Below, in pieces: positions 48,774 to 60,068 of a stretch of DNA of 64,000 nucleotides. The number at the start of each line of letters is the position of its first letter. Position 1 is the first letter of the stretch. The translations under genes were made by a program, and so were the position numbers. Below the pieces are notes generated by a model. The model made no database searches. It saw only the letters and a program-made list of their open reading frames with translations, and was not told where the DNA came from. The stretch is taken from positions 8,072,501 through 8,136,500 of the forward strand of contig NC_059556.1 of the NCBI RefSeq assembly GCF_905220415.1, written 5' to 3'. This DNA comes from Colias croceus. Taxonomy: Eukaryota; Arthropoda; Insecta; Lepidoptera; Pieridae.

Positions 48774-50130
48774 CTTAATTCATATCGACAAACAATTATG
48801 ATATTCATATCAACCGTCAGAGTAACATTAAAAGCATTATTACAACATTACAATGTTATTAAATTATATAAATATAAAGGAAAATATGTATAAAACAATA
48901 AGTATTATAAACTTTATTTCGTGTAACAATATCCAGCGAATTCCAAAACGTTTATCATTATACATTTTATATTAATCCGAGCGTATTCGGAATAACACAG
49001 TCGTATTTTTTATATTAAAAGTATTTATTTTACACAAAAAATAACAATGACACACAACATGGAAAAGGCTTTCTTTTCTAGCGGCTTCTAGAAGCTTTTA
49101 TATCTATTTTATTACACACATAAGTAAGCAGGGTAGTTATAATTTTATTGAGATAAAAAAAAAACTTTGGGTGACACAATTAAAATTGTCTATTTAGAAA
49201 ATGAATTTAATTTAAGTTGTATTCAAAAAGCAAATAAAAATCTTTCGTTATTTTAATTAATTTTTGTGATAAGAAATGCCTTTTAGCAACGAAGGTTTCA
49301 CATGAAAATGATGTTATCGTTAAATGTCTTAGCTCCTCTAAATAATTGAAGAAATTTGAGTTGAAAGTGTAAATCAGCGAAAAGCCTTAAGCCACCTAAA
49401 TAAACCAATTAAAGTTTCCAAAACGGTTTATTTTTGAGCATTATTAGACGGAGTATTACGTTTAGTACAGCAGTTATGATTGAAAAAGCACGTTCGATCG
49501 ATAGACGCCACATACCAAATAACATCTTTTGTTTTTGGTTGGATAGTCGGTACGGATCACTATGGACAATAAAATATATCGTTGAATTTTTAAAAAGTTT
49601 AGGCTCGGGACGGAAGAATCAATACTTGCTACTGGCAGGGACGACTCGTGAATTTGTTTTAGAATTACGAATGGTAAATGGTATAAAATATAAATTTTTA
49701 AAATAATTAAATAGCGCAAAACCTTAAAATAACATTGAATTAATAATATACAATATTCATTTGATGTTAAATTATCTTATCCTATCTACAAGAAATTAAA
49801 TGAAAGAAATTAATGAAAGTTAGGTACATTCAAAATAATGACCGTTTAAGCTGTGTTTAATCGTTCGATTATTACATATCTTACTATAACCTTGTTCATG
49901 TAATTATTTACACTAACCTCAGTTTAAATGGATTAACCAGCGTTTGCTATAATATTTCATTGTTTAGCACGCGTGCATTTGACACATACATCATACGACC
50001 ATAAACACACTTGAAAAATTCCTAAATCTTCCGTGACAACGATTGATCACAATTTTCGATAACTAAAAACATAACATTAATCTAAATTTCGTTACTAAAT
50101 AAACTAGCTAATAAGCGACGTCATTGTTAA

Positions 50131-50300
50131 CTCACTAAATCTCTCGGTACCGTTTCCGTTACATTGTTAAAATCTCTCGGTACCGTTTTCGTTACATTGT
50201 TAAAATCTCTTGGTACCGTTTTCGTTACGTTGCTAAAATCTCTGGGTACCGCTCCCGTTATATTGCTAAAATCTCTTGGTACCGTTCCCTTTACATTATT
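50131..50300 (-). repeat. 33-bp minisatellite, five units, open on the minus strand
   Basis: Units share AAATCTCT(C/T/G)GGTACCG on the plus strand. On the minus strand they read as an 11-residue repeat (x-N-x-T-x-T-V-P-R-D-F) with an N-x-T sequon in most units. The P codon varies (CCA, CCC, CCG) without changing the residue. The frame is open from about 50337 to TAA at 50127-50129 but has no ATG, so coding status is unproven. It is 2.7 kb downstream of tipE on the tipE strand. Confidence 0.6.
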
Positions 50301-51210
50301 AAAAACGAATTTGATTCGTTCGTCTGCTGTCACGGAATGTCACAACACAAGCACTTCACTCGAAGCGAAAGCACGCAGGCGCAGGAGATTACAAGTCCAT
50401 TGAAATGTTCAATTCATGATGCACTTTGTATCCAAAGCATTTTCAGGAGCCGTGTCATCTGAAAGCAAAGTTAAGAAGTTAAGAAATTCATTCTTCAATA
50501 GTGTTATCAAGATTTTAAAACTTTATTAGAACTTTTCAATAGTATTAACAAATCTCTTGGAAACCATGACACTGTCGACTGGGCGAATAAATTGAATTAT
50601 AAATTTGTTGAAAGGAAGATAAGATTTAATTGCATTACCACTGGGTTTAAAATACATTTTTCTATTTTATTTTGGTTGGCAAATTGGATAATATCACGAG
50701 TAGGTTTTTGAATTTTGATAAGGTGTGATTATTCAAGTTGTGTAACCACTTATTATTTTGTATCTTTAGATATGAAAAGATAGCTAAAAAATATTAATCA
50801 TATTAAAATAAATTACACCACGTATCGTGTGATTAAGAATATATTTGACTAGTTTTAGAGTAACTAGGGTTTCGCTTAAAAAAAACTATTCATAACGTAA
50901 AATGCAAGCAATTTCTGTGCCACGAGAATAAAATAATTCAAATAAAAAAAAAAACATACATTCAGTTGTATTACCAAAACAACTTGCGTATTATAGATGG
51001 AAGAGCCGGATGTAAAAGATATTTTAACAAAACGATAACTTAAATACTTATTAAAAAATAGCAGGCAGACAATCCATGTAAAATACTATTTCCTAAGTTG
51101 CTTAGTTATTTAATCCAATTACTCCAAGTAACATGCACTATGCATAAATTTGCATAACCAATTCAAAAGCTTATCTGAAATTTATTTATCGACGAACCTA
51201 CTTGCTGGAA

Positions 51211-52550
51211 TTAACCCTAGAGACATAACCTTCTTAATGCTCCCTTTAAACATAACCATTCATCATATTGATGAACATTTTTTAAAGTATGAAATTTTTA
51301 CTTAAAACGTTATAATTTAAAACTGTTTACTACATAATTTTTTAGGGATAAGGGTCTTATTTATAATTAAAACATAATAATTAAAAAAAAGTAAATCTTT
51401 ATTTACTTTTATTATAATAACGTAAGGCACTAGTTTTAAGGAGATCGTAGTTGATAAGGTACGTAAAAATTAAAATTAAAAAAAAAAATAACAAAATATA
51501 GCTTTTTTTTCTTTGGCCAAAACAAACTTAGGGCATAACTCTACACTTAAAAAATACAAAAGCTAATTATTCACAGCGCAATTCACACAGAATTCAGCCT
51601 TATGTTCACCACAAATTGCAGTGTTACACTTAGAGCAATATGATTTAGTCATGCGTCTCTGCTTATAGGAACATAGACCGCAAACCTTCCTTTTATTCAA
51701 ATATTGTGCTTGAGTCGGTCGAGGGTCGGCAGTAGACGTAGATGGACCATCATCCCAGTAGATGTGACTTGTTCATACGTTTGTCTTTTTATAGCGATTT
51801 CAGAGTTGGTCCATTTCAATATTTCTTCAAATATCTGATCGGTCATGAACTGATCAAATAATAATAAAGGATCTACCATTCCTCTTACACCACGAGATGG
51901 CCCTCTTGCTACATGGACGATATTTATCGCAGTTGTCCTTCCTGATGTACGACCTTTACTTGTGGCCCAAACGTGACGATTGCGACTACGAATGGTACTT
52001 TGTGGTAAGGTCAAAATACATGAAGAAGTACCTGAAGTCTCTTCCAATAAATCAGGAGGTGATTTAGAGTCGGTCTCGTGGTCCCGTGAGTGAGATGGTG
52101 ATGAACCGTGACGGATTTGCTGACTGTCCTCTTGGTCAGAGGGTTCATATTGCTGATCGCTTTCCACGTCGTCCACCTCCATAAAGTCTTCATTTTCACC
52201 ATCCGAAGAAGCCGGCAGCGAGTTGGTGTCATCCTCTTCCAACAATAATCGCACAATTGTGTCATCACTCAGTGCTCGTCGAGACTCCATGTCAAAAATC
52301 TGCAAGCAAATATTTCAAACCGTCACCAAAACTAACACAAACCATAACCATTCATCGAATCGATGAACAGATGCTCAATAAATCAAAAAACAAAATACTT
52401 ACGCGCTGAACACCGGTGTCGTCTGCAACAGCGCGGTGCACACTAAGTTGACAAGAACAGGCAAGTTTATACGCGCACGCGTTACAAAGAGATGGCGTAT
52501 TTAGTACCGCGTATTCATCAGATGGACGAAGGTTATGTTTCTAGGGTTAA
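51211..52550 (-). mobile_element. piggyBac-family transposon, internally deleted
   Basis: TTAA at 51211 and TTAA at 52547 flank inverted ends CCCTAGAGACATAACCTTC and, inverted, CCCTAGAAACATAACCTTC (19 bp, one mismatch). The first bases match the CCCTAGAAA start of canonical piggyBac. The element is 1332 bp without the TTAA. Each side carries a subterminal CATAACCATTCATC..GATGAA motif containing a short palindrome (about 51250 and 52344). It encodes a broken transposase on the minus strand. Confidence 0.93.
51563..52290 (-). pseudogene. Broken piggyBac transposase (N-terminus plus zinc-binding tail)
   Basis: The ATG at 52288-52290 opens an acidic N-terminus (MESRRALSDDTIVRLLLEED) typical of piggyBac-like transposases, followed by the start of the catalytic half (DPLLLFDQFMTDQIFEEI). 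Around 51750 the frame jumps to the C-terminal cysteine-rich domain, with pattern C-x2-C-x11-C-x2-C-x4-C-x2-H-x4-C-x2-C, ending in TAG at 51563-51565. The central RNase-H-like region with the catalytic aspartates is absent: the coding part is about 240 codons instead of the usual 550-600. The two remnants are in different frames, so no active transposase is made. Mobility would need enzyme from another copy. Confidence 0.88.
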
Positions 52551-53045
52551 AAAGGTGAATAGTGACACAAATTATAAACGCAATTTTGTTTTACTTTTAA
52601 ATCTTTTCGTTCTTGCAAATTGCAAATGTGCTCGAAATCATAAAGCAAAAGAAGAAAGTATGAATGCAAATCATTGGTAAGCTACCTTTTCAGTTTGAAT
52701 TCGAAATTTCATTCACCATACCTTTGTAACTCTAGTTTCATTAGGCGTTCACGAAAGATGATTTGGTCCTGTCGAAGAAATTTATTTACAATTTATGTTA
52801 TTTACTACAATTTTTGTATGAGATTCATCTGATTTGATTAGTTTTCCCTAGATAAAATCTTTCCCAATAAGAATAGTTTTTCCAGATACTAAACTACATT
52901 CATGCATTACTACATTGTTAAAATATTAATTTCACATCAATATTTAGGTAAAGTTAACACAAATCTACATGTTTATGAAAAATTCTACTTTCTACAACTA
53001 TTTCCACCATCAAACAGATATTATTGAGTTTAATCACTCTAATAC
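52551..53045. other. Presumed start of the tipE 3' intron or flank
   Basis: AT-rich. No exon recognised. Confidence 0.35.
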
Positions 53046-54017
53046 TTACCCAGACAGTGACGCAGAGTTGGAAATAGGAGGACTATTTGATTCAAAGCCC
53101 TCTTTTGGTTTATCGTTAGCTAATTGCAACTTTAATTGGTGGCCAAAGCAAGCTAAATCTTCCCTAAATGTATCGGACCCAGGAGTCGTTGGTTTTCCAT
53201 CGTCTCCTGTTGCCATCGCCTCTGCATCACTCTGCAGAGGCGCTTGTTCAGATTCCTCTTCAGTATTGTAAATTTTAAAGTACGCAATCGTTAGGTATAT
53301 CACTGAAATAAAAAAGGATGGAATCGGAATGGCCATGGCGTAAACTAAATTGAGCGTATTCTGCCACATGTCCAATTCCGTGATCACTAATCCGGGGTCA
53401 ACGCGACTATAATAACAAGTATAATTGTTGCCCAGTGGTCTATATTTTCCATAGAATATAGTACAATTTAAAATAGGTGGATAACCGCATCCCTTAACAT
53501 TCGGGAATAACCTAGCACCAGTGAAATACCATTCTGAGTCGTTGCCTTGCAATCCTGTTGGAATAACTTCGGGCAATTCTAAATCTTCCATTTCTGGGTC
53601 TATTTTATCCAATGGTGATTCGTAATTTTCGTAATCGTAATCTTTCCTCAGGGATCTTTCGGCTCTGATGAGAGCTTCGTAATCGGTAGCTGATATATTC
53701 GGGGGGTAGCCAAGTTTGTAGTTAACTCGTATCTGAGTGCATTCGAAGAGGTCTTTGGTGCAGCCTTCTCTGCAGGACGCCCAGGAGCAGTTGCTCGCGC
53801 CGACCAAGTGTTTAACTTCAGCCGTGACACATAACGCGCCAACGGGATCAAACTGCATGAATATGGTGGTGAAGGCTGGCTCTATCACGAACGGTACTAA
53901 GAAGAGGAAGGCGAACAGGCTGAATATCGCGAGGAGGACGAACGTAGCTGTCGTGTAGAATAGAAGTTTCTCGAGGAATGTGGGAGGTATCGGCAGTTTT
54001 TCTTCTTCGTCGGCCAT
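53046..54017 (-). CDS. tipE: TipE, accessory subunit of the voltage-gated sodium channel
   Basis: 323 residues in one open exon, start context AACATGG. TipE raises surface expression and tunes inactivation of the Para-type sodium channel in insect neurons. Topology fits the family: cytosolic N-terminus, span 1 (about 17-44, within EKLLFYTT...FLFLVPFVIEP), a large extracellular loop, span 2 (about 221-247, AMAIPIPSFFISVIYLTIAY) and a cytosolic tail. The loop has eight cysteines (63, 77, 82, 86, 93, 177, 185, 201) and five N-glycosylation sequons (N76, N107, N159, N184, N198). CSWASCREGCTKDLFECTQI, ARLFPNVKGCGYPP and the tail motif FGHQLKLQLA closely resemble Drosophila TipE rather than its TEH paralogs. 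A good donor (GTAAGT at 53049) overlaps the in-frame stop GGG-TAA, so the mRNA may splice to a further C-terminal or UTR exon; the last one or two residues are therefore uncertain. Confidence 0.94.
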   Translation of the reverse strand: MADEEEKLPIPPTFLEKLLFYTTATFVLLAIFSLFAFLFLVPFVIEPAFTTIFMQFDPVGALCVTAEVKHLVGASNCSWASCREGCTKDLFECTQIRVNYKLGYPPNISATDYEALIRAERSLRKDYDYENYESPLDKIDPEMEDLELPEVIPTGLQGNDSEWYFTGARLFPNVKGCGYPPILNCTIFYGKYRPLGNNYTCYYSRVDPGLVITELDMWQNTLNLVYAMAIPIPSFFISVIYLTIAYFKIYNTEEESEQAPLQSDAEAMATGDDGKPTTPGSDTFREDLACFGHQLKLQLANDKPKEGFESNSPPISNSASLSG

Positions 54018-54383
54018 GTTGGCGTGAGCTCGCTAGAAGCGATCATAGCGCTTGTTTCAGCTCGGCTGTATCATTTCAAGCTTTATCAGTCTTTAATGAA
54101 TTAACACTTTAAACGAGTTGTATACTTTTATTAAAAACGTATTTACATTTTTAGCGTGCATGTTTTATAAAGGCTAGCTTGTTATTATTGATAATATCAT
54201 ATCTGTTCGAATGTTTATTCTCGTATAATTGAGCAATGTTGAATATTGAATCATTTGCTAAATAAGTTCGTCATTTTTAAACAACTTCATGTTTATTTTC
54301 ATTTCCATATTTGAATAATGGATCACGATAATTTAAATAAATATTGCTTCGTTAAATGTTCATGAATTCATCAATTATTACAA

Positions 54384-54956
54384 TTAGTTCAGGATACATC
54401 GCCCATTTTTGCAAGTGACTACTATCAAGCTAATTTTCCGTTTGTAGCTTTATTTTGATGAGACGCCCAATAATTTGGTGTACGAAACTCTCGATTGTGG
54501 TAGCTAACAGAGATAACAAGGATAAAAAATTTTGATTTGATGGTTCTCAAATATACTAACAAACAAACTGAATTTTTTTTTGTTCAATCTCAAGATAATT
54601 ACCTAAATTATTCGAAAAAATATTTGTCCTACAAAATCTATGGTTTGTTCAAAGAGTCCCCCTTTCCAAAGTGTATCGATAACGAGGTCATCATAAATGA
54701 TTACTAACAAGCTGATTTTTTTGTTTTCACTTAGTTAATGTTTATATAATTCAACAGACATATTGTCCTACAAATTGCGTAATAAATATTTGAGAACCAT
54801 CAAATCAAAAAATTTTATCCTTGTTATCTCTGTTAGCTACCACAATCGAGAGTTTCGTACACGAAATTATTCGGTGTCTCATCAAAATAAAGCTACAAAC
54901 GGAAAATCAGCTTGATAGTAGTCACTTGCAAAAATGGGCGATGTATCCTGAACTAA
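54384..54956. mobile_element. MITE with about 165-bp terminal inverted repeats
   Basis: Both ends, read inward, run TTAGTTCAGGATACATCGCC, then TTGCAAGTGACTACTATCAA, GTAGCTTTATTTTGATGAGA, ACGAAACTCTCGATTGTGG and GATTTGATGGTTCTCAAATA with few mismatches. The unique centre of about 240 bp is AT-rich and non-coding. It lies about 370 bp upstream of the tipE start codon; 54018-54383 is presumed tipE 5' region. Confidence 0.9.
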
Positions 54957-55133
54957 ATGTTCGATGAGTCCCCTAAATCATGGATTTACATATTAAGATG
55001 CTGCTGGTTATAAAACTCTTAAAAATCGTAACTACGTAGTTTTCTTTAACATACATTTTTAAATACGATAATTAGAATCTTCAATGAAACTATATAATAA
55101 TTCTAATTCAGTTAGTTCTATATTTATAATCTA

Positions 55134-55374
55134 CTAGCTTTCCACCCGCGGCTTCGCCCGCGCATTCAAAGAAAAACCCACATAGTTCCCGTTCCCGTGG
55201 GATTTCCGGGATTGCGTCATTTTCCCGGGATAAAAAGTAGCCTATGTCCTTTCTCGGGTATCAAAATATCTCCATACCAAATTTCATGAAAATTGGTTCA
55301 GTAGTTTAGGCGTGATTGAGTAACAGACAGACAGACAGACAGAGTTACTTTCGCATTTATAATATTAGTATGGA
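55134..55374 (-). mobile_element. Helitron-like element (family F), complete
   Basis: CTAG 55134, hairpin CCCGCGGCTTCGCCCGCG, (ACAG)n, end AATATTAGTATGGA. Confidence 0.8.
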
Positions 55375-55767
55375 TTTAGTTAATAATAAAATATCTCCCA
55401 AATAAACACGTATTTCACTTGTAGACCCTGATATTCGAACTACTGATAAACTTACTATCTTGAAGGCCAGTTTTTTCCTAATTTTTGTATCTAAATATCA
55501 CAGAATCACGCTTGTAGGTAATATGATATTTATGACTATAATATCAAAAAAATATATCCGAACAATAAAAACTAGTCAAAATGTCAGTATCAGGAAGGAC
55601 AAACATAATATAATGCATCATTAATCACTATACCCACTATAAGTATAGTGATAAATACCTATAAAATATGTCCAATGGAATGTTAGGTACAAGCCGACGC
55701 CTGCCTGTCTACCGAGCGTATCGATTCGACCACCAGCCGTCAGATATTTCTGGCAAGAATATTTGGT

Positions 55768-55941
55768 GGGCTGATTTTTCAATCGTTGGTTAAAACTTAT
55801 TCATCGAATAACGTATTAAACTACCATTTTAAAAATGTGTTCTAAATGTCCGTATTTGACAGTTTACAGGTGACATTTTAAAATGTTCTTGTAATACTTT
55901 ATTGGACGGATAAATTTTAACCAAGGATTGAAAAATCTGCA
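55768..55941. mobile_element. MITE with GGGCTGATTTTT ends (copy 2 of 3)
   Basis: GGGCTGATTTTTCAATCGTT pairs with CCAAGGATTGAAAAATCTGC; internal TCCGTATTTGACAGTTTACA. Confidence 0.75.
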
Positions 55942-56017
55942 CTAAAAGTGTACCATTTGAAGGGTTATGTAAGCTCTTGTTGGAATTGCTATTCTGTTCT
56001 GCTTTTGCTATTTTCCT

Positions 56018-56280
56018 AAATACTTACAGTATTACTATAGGAAATAATATTGTAATACTGTGGTCTTACACTGTAAGTATTTTGGACGAATATTGACTGT
56101 ATGTTATTGTATGGATAAAAATTCAACAATAAAATGATTCAAAAGAATAACATGTTATGAAATAACATTGAGATGAATCGTGTTCAGCGCATTCAATAAA
56201 ATAAATTGAATTAAATTTGTACCTGAATATGATGTAGAGCCACAGTATTACAATATAGGAAATATATTGTTATACTGTGG
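56018..56280. repeat. Pair of related hairpins
   Basis: 56018-56082 has 13-bp arms AAATACTTACAGT / ACTGTAAGTATTT. Nested within it, 56026-56062 forms ACAGTATTAC...GTAATACTGT. 56240-56280 repeats that motif with 18-bp arms (CCACAGTATTACAATATA and complement, one mismatch). 56281-57971 shows only unsupported short ORFs. Confidence 0.55.
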
Positions 56281-57971
56281 TAGAGCCTAGAGGTAATATT
56301 AATTTCATAATATTACACTGTATAAGAAAAAAAATCTCAATGAAAAATAATTATCATATGTTTTGGATAACATAAATCATACAAATAAAATAATATAATT
56401 TCTATGAATATGATTGACACCTATACCAAAATATATTTACACTAACAATAGCATATTCCTTATGATTACTTAATTACTAAAAATAACTTTAATGCACTAT
56501 TCATAGAAAAATAAAAATGTTATATCTTCATGTCAATATTAAAGAGTTTTATTTCAAAGCCCCATACGTTTTTAATTTGAAACTAACCAAAGCTTTGCAG
56601 TCTCTTTTAAATAACTCATTAAATGTTACGTTCTTTATGTTTCACTTTTTATTCTGAAAATATTAAAATATTTTTGTAACGTTTGACACAAGGCACTATG
56701 TTTTGTACGACTTAAATGTTTCCGTTGTTTTTCATATTGTGTCCGTGTCCTTGTTTTAAAATGAATCTACGTGAAACTAATTTACTGACAACTATCGCTA
56801 AAACTGCTGAATTTGAGGGTTTGAAATCTTATGGAAATAATTTTCAAAAATCTTATCTTATACAAAGATGTACCTATTCCAGGGGAAAGCGAGATAAATC
56901 TTCTGTCTCAAAGGGAGGTTAGGAGCAGATAATTTTATAGGCACCTGTTCAATTTAATTTACAGGTTGAGGAACACTTTTTTGTGCTAGTCTAACAGGGA
57001 TTGAATCTTTACACTCAAAGTAACATCCACACTAAACATTTTATGTAGCTAGTAGTTTTTCTTTCATGTATGTAGTTATCCAAGGAATTAAAATGAAGAG
57101 AAGATTATTTTAGCTGCTAAGTACCATGAGCTAAAATGCTTGTATTTTTCTCTACTGGGCGAACATTTACAATTCTTGTTTGCTCTTTACAAAATACTCT
57201 TTATCTATAATATTTTACTAGGAATTTTAAAAATTATATTATCTTGTAAGCATGCATTACAAATATAACAGATATAGCGTAAGATCCAATGAACATTTTA
57301 ACACCTTAACAACTCAAGGGTAAGAAGTCGTTTAAGGTAAGTCGTATTGACCACAGTTACATGCTTACAATCTAAATACCGTACATATACATTATACAGG
57401 TATTCAGAGCCCTTTGTAATCTGTTTACCATAAGCTGCTTATGCATATCGTGACGAAAGGTAATAGAGAAGAAAAATACTACAAGATAGTTTTAAAGTAA
57501 AGGTGGTTTTGTTTCATTTAGCAGTTAATCTTTTTGTTCTTTGGTCAATTATCTATGTGAAATGTAATTGGTATGTAATGATAATGAATATGTACTTAAT
57601 ATAATGAAAGGTAATGTAGAAAAAATTGAACAAGATAATTACGTAAAGGTGTTTTTGTAGTGAACAAATCTTTTTGTTTCTTTTTTTGTCAGAAATGTGT
57701 AACAATAAATTTGCTTTAATTTAAACAGAAACAGATATCTTAACATATAGGTATGTTTAATATGCAAAACAGGAAATAAAAGATAAAATGGAAACACACA
57801 TGGACATCTATCTTTGTATTAATGGCTTCTATGATAATTCAGCAAAGTAAGGATGGATAAACATCAGTTCGATCATTTATTGGCTTTGTGATTAATGATC
57901 AAACGATTTACATTATTATGTTTTCAAAACCAAAAATCTACAGCCTCTTTGTAATGTAATAAGAAACGGAA

Positions 57972-58178
57972 TCCATACTAATATTATAAATGCGAAAGTA
58001 ACTCTGTCTGTCTGTCTGTTACTCAATCACGCCTCAACTACTGAACGAATTTGCATGAAATTTGGTAAAGAGATATTTTGATACCCGAGAAAGGACATAG
58101 GATAGGTTTTATCCCGGAAATCCTACGGGAACGGGTTTTTCTTTGAAAACACAGGCGAAGCCGCGGGCAGAAAGCTAG
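57972..58178 (+). mobile_element. Helitron-like element (family F), complete
   Basis: TCCATACTAATATTATAAAT to hairpin GGCGAAGCCGCGGGC and AAAGCTAG; carries a short (CTGT)n run. Confidence 0.8.
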
Positions 58179-58300
58179 TAACTAATAAAAGTAAAACTAT
58201 CTTTACTGGAGTACAAGGTTTCGAAAATAAGTATAAAATAACAAAGAATCTGTTCAAAAGAAAAGTTCATATATTGATCTAATTATAAACAAAATGAATA

Positions 58301-58419
58301 TCTATACATATAATAAATCTGTAGAAGGGTCAATTCTGTACATTGAAAATATTGAAAAAATAAATAGCAGGGGGTGTTACTGGATCGATACCAAGCCCAA
58401 ATATGTGATTAAAAAAATT

Positions 58420-58454
<35 letters not shown>

Positions 58455-58639
58455 GACTGTCTGTATGTGAAGGCATCACGTGAAAACTAACGGTTCGATT
58501 TCGATGAAACTTGGTATAATTATACCTTATAATCCTGGGCATAAAATAGGATACTTTTTATCCCGGAAAAATGCGTAGAAAAAAAAATCTTAATTTTTCT
58601 TAATTGTTCCGCGCGGACGGAGTCGCGGGCGGAAGCTAG
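58301..58639 (+). mobile_element. Helitron-like element (family J) with (GTCT)n
   Basis: Starts TCTATACATATAATAAATCT, contains GGGGGTGTTACTGGATCGAT, about nine GTCT units with one GACT interruption (58422-58462), and ends with CGCGCGGACGGAGTCGCGGG and GGAAGCTAG. The inverted relative is at 60069-60387. Confidence 0.75.
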
Positions 58640-58870
58640 TAACTAATAAGTTTTGTAGAAAAAAAAACATTAGAAGCAAAATGAATAGAACAAGTTTTGT
58701 AGAGAGAAATCGATACAAACATTTTGATCTGCTTGAAGAAGGCTTGAAAAGCTTTCTTTTCAAGGGGATTTAATCGCCCTTCTTATGAATAACAACTTCA
58801 GTGCTAATGGCCCTTTTGAATTGTTTGCCACTTGACTATCTATCTCATATACTTAAATATCTCTACAAAA

Positions 58871-59044
58871 TTTATACTAATATTATAATGCTGAAGAGTC
58901 TGTTTGTTTGAAGGCGCTCTCAGGAACTACTGGTCCGATTTGAAAAATTCGTTGGGAGTTAGATAGCCCTTTCATCGAGGAAGATATCATCACACTAATC
59001 CACAGGAGTGGAGTCACACGGGTGAAACCTCGGAGTGCAGCTAG
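58871..59044 (+). mobile_element. Helitron-like element (family A)
   Basis: TTTATACTAATATTATAATG (TC mutated to TT) to CGGAGTGCAGCTAG. Confidence 0.7.
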
Positions 59045-59066
59045 TCCTCAAATAAAACAAACCAAA

Positions 59067-59476
59067 TCACTACATAGTATAAAACAAAGTCGCTGTCTTT
59101 TCGCACATATTGTATGCTTAAATCAGTACTACGCAACGGATTTTGATGCGTTTTTTTATAGATAGTGTGGTTCAAGAGGAAGGTTTACTTATACGTAATA
59201 CATCAGCATTGCAGTCGTGTGAAGCCTGGTCGCTCGTAACCAATAAATTATATCCAAATATATTGACTTCTACAATATCGAACAAATATATTGTATTGAT
59301 TTCTATAATCGCAAAAGTTTGTAAGAATCTAAAGTATGTTTGTTGCTCTTTCACGCAAAAACAGCTGATCGGGTCTGTATGAAATTTGGTACAGAGAAAG
59401 GTCTGTTTCTGTCTGGATTAGCACATAATCTTCTTTATCGGGATATCACGCAAGCGAAACCGCGGGTTCCAGCTTG
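59067..59476 (+). mobile_element. Chimeric Helitron-like element, family-B 5' end and family-F 3' end
   Basis: Starts TCACTACATAGTATAAAAC; after 59330 it switches to family-F sequence (GCTCTTTCACGCAAAAACAG, TATCGGGATATCACG) and ends CGAAACCGCGGGTTCCAGCTTG. It is longer than simple copies (410 bp), suggesting nesting or capture. Confidence 0.55.
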
Positions 59477-59661
59477 TCACTACATAGCATAAAATAAAGT
59501 CGCTGTCGCTATCTGTCCGTCCCTATCTAAGCTTAAATTTAAAAAACTACGCAATGGCTTTTGAGGGGGTTTTTGAAGAGATAAATTGATACTCGAGGAA
59601 GGTTTTTTTTTTATATAACTTATTAGGTTTTATACAAATTTCGCGAAGCCGCTAAAGCTAG
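59477..59661 (+). mobile_element. Helitron-like element (family B), abutting the previous copy
   Basis: TCACTACATAGCATAAAATA begins immediately after the CTTG end of the previous element; ends CGCGAAGCCGCTAAAGCTAG. Confidence 0.7.
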
Positions 59662-59678
59662 TTATCTAATAAATTATG

Positions 59679-59880
59679 TCTATACTAATATTTTAAAACT
59701 GAAGAGTTTATTTGTTTGTTTCAACGCGCTAATATCAGGAACTACTGGTCCGATTTGAAAAATTATTTCGGTATTAGATAGCCCATTTATCGAGGTAGGC
59801 TATAGGCTATATATCATCAGTCATCACCCTCAGACCAACAGGAGTGAAGCACTGCGGGTAAAACCGCAGGGCACAGCTAG
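59679..59880 (+). mobile_element. Helitron-like element (family A)
   Basis: TCTATACTAATATTTTAAAA to AACCGCAGGGCACAGCTAG. Confidence 0.75.
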
Positions 59881-60068
59881 TTATCTAATAAAATGATTTA
59901 CGTAAACTCGATACACACAGTTACGTAGCGTGGCTATTCTCGTTGAAGCAATCAGGTCGGAAGCAACGTGGAGTGACGTGGTCTATAAATAAGATGTCTT
60001 GTAGTTTCATTATTGAATAGAACTTGTGTTATGTTTTCTTGTTTGGGAGTATACTGTTTTAGTATTGA

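Noticed and set aside
49434..49719. Overlapping ORFs on both strands (90 and 81 codons)
   Set aside because: Starts are not ATG on the plus strand, both strands open at once, and no recognisable domain.
50164..50403. 79-codon plus-strand ORF across the minisatellite
   Set aside because: Shadow of the 33-bp tandem repeat.
53648..53958. ORFs on both strands overlapping tipE
   Set aside because: Shadows of the tipE coding frame.
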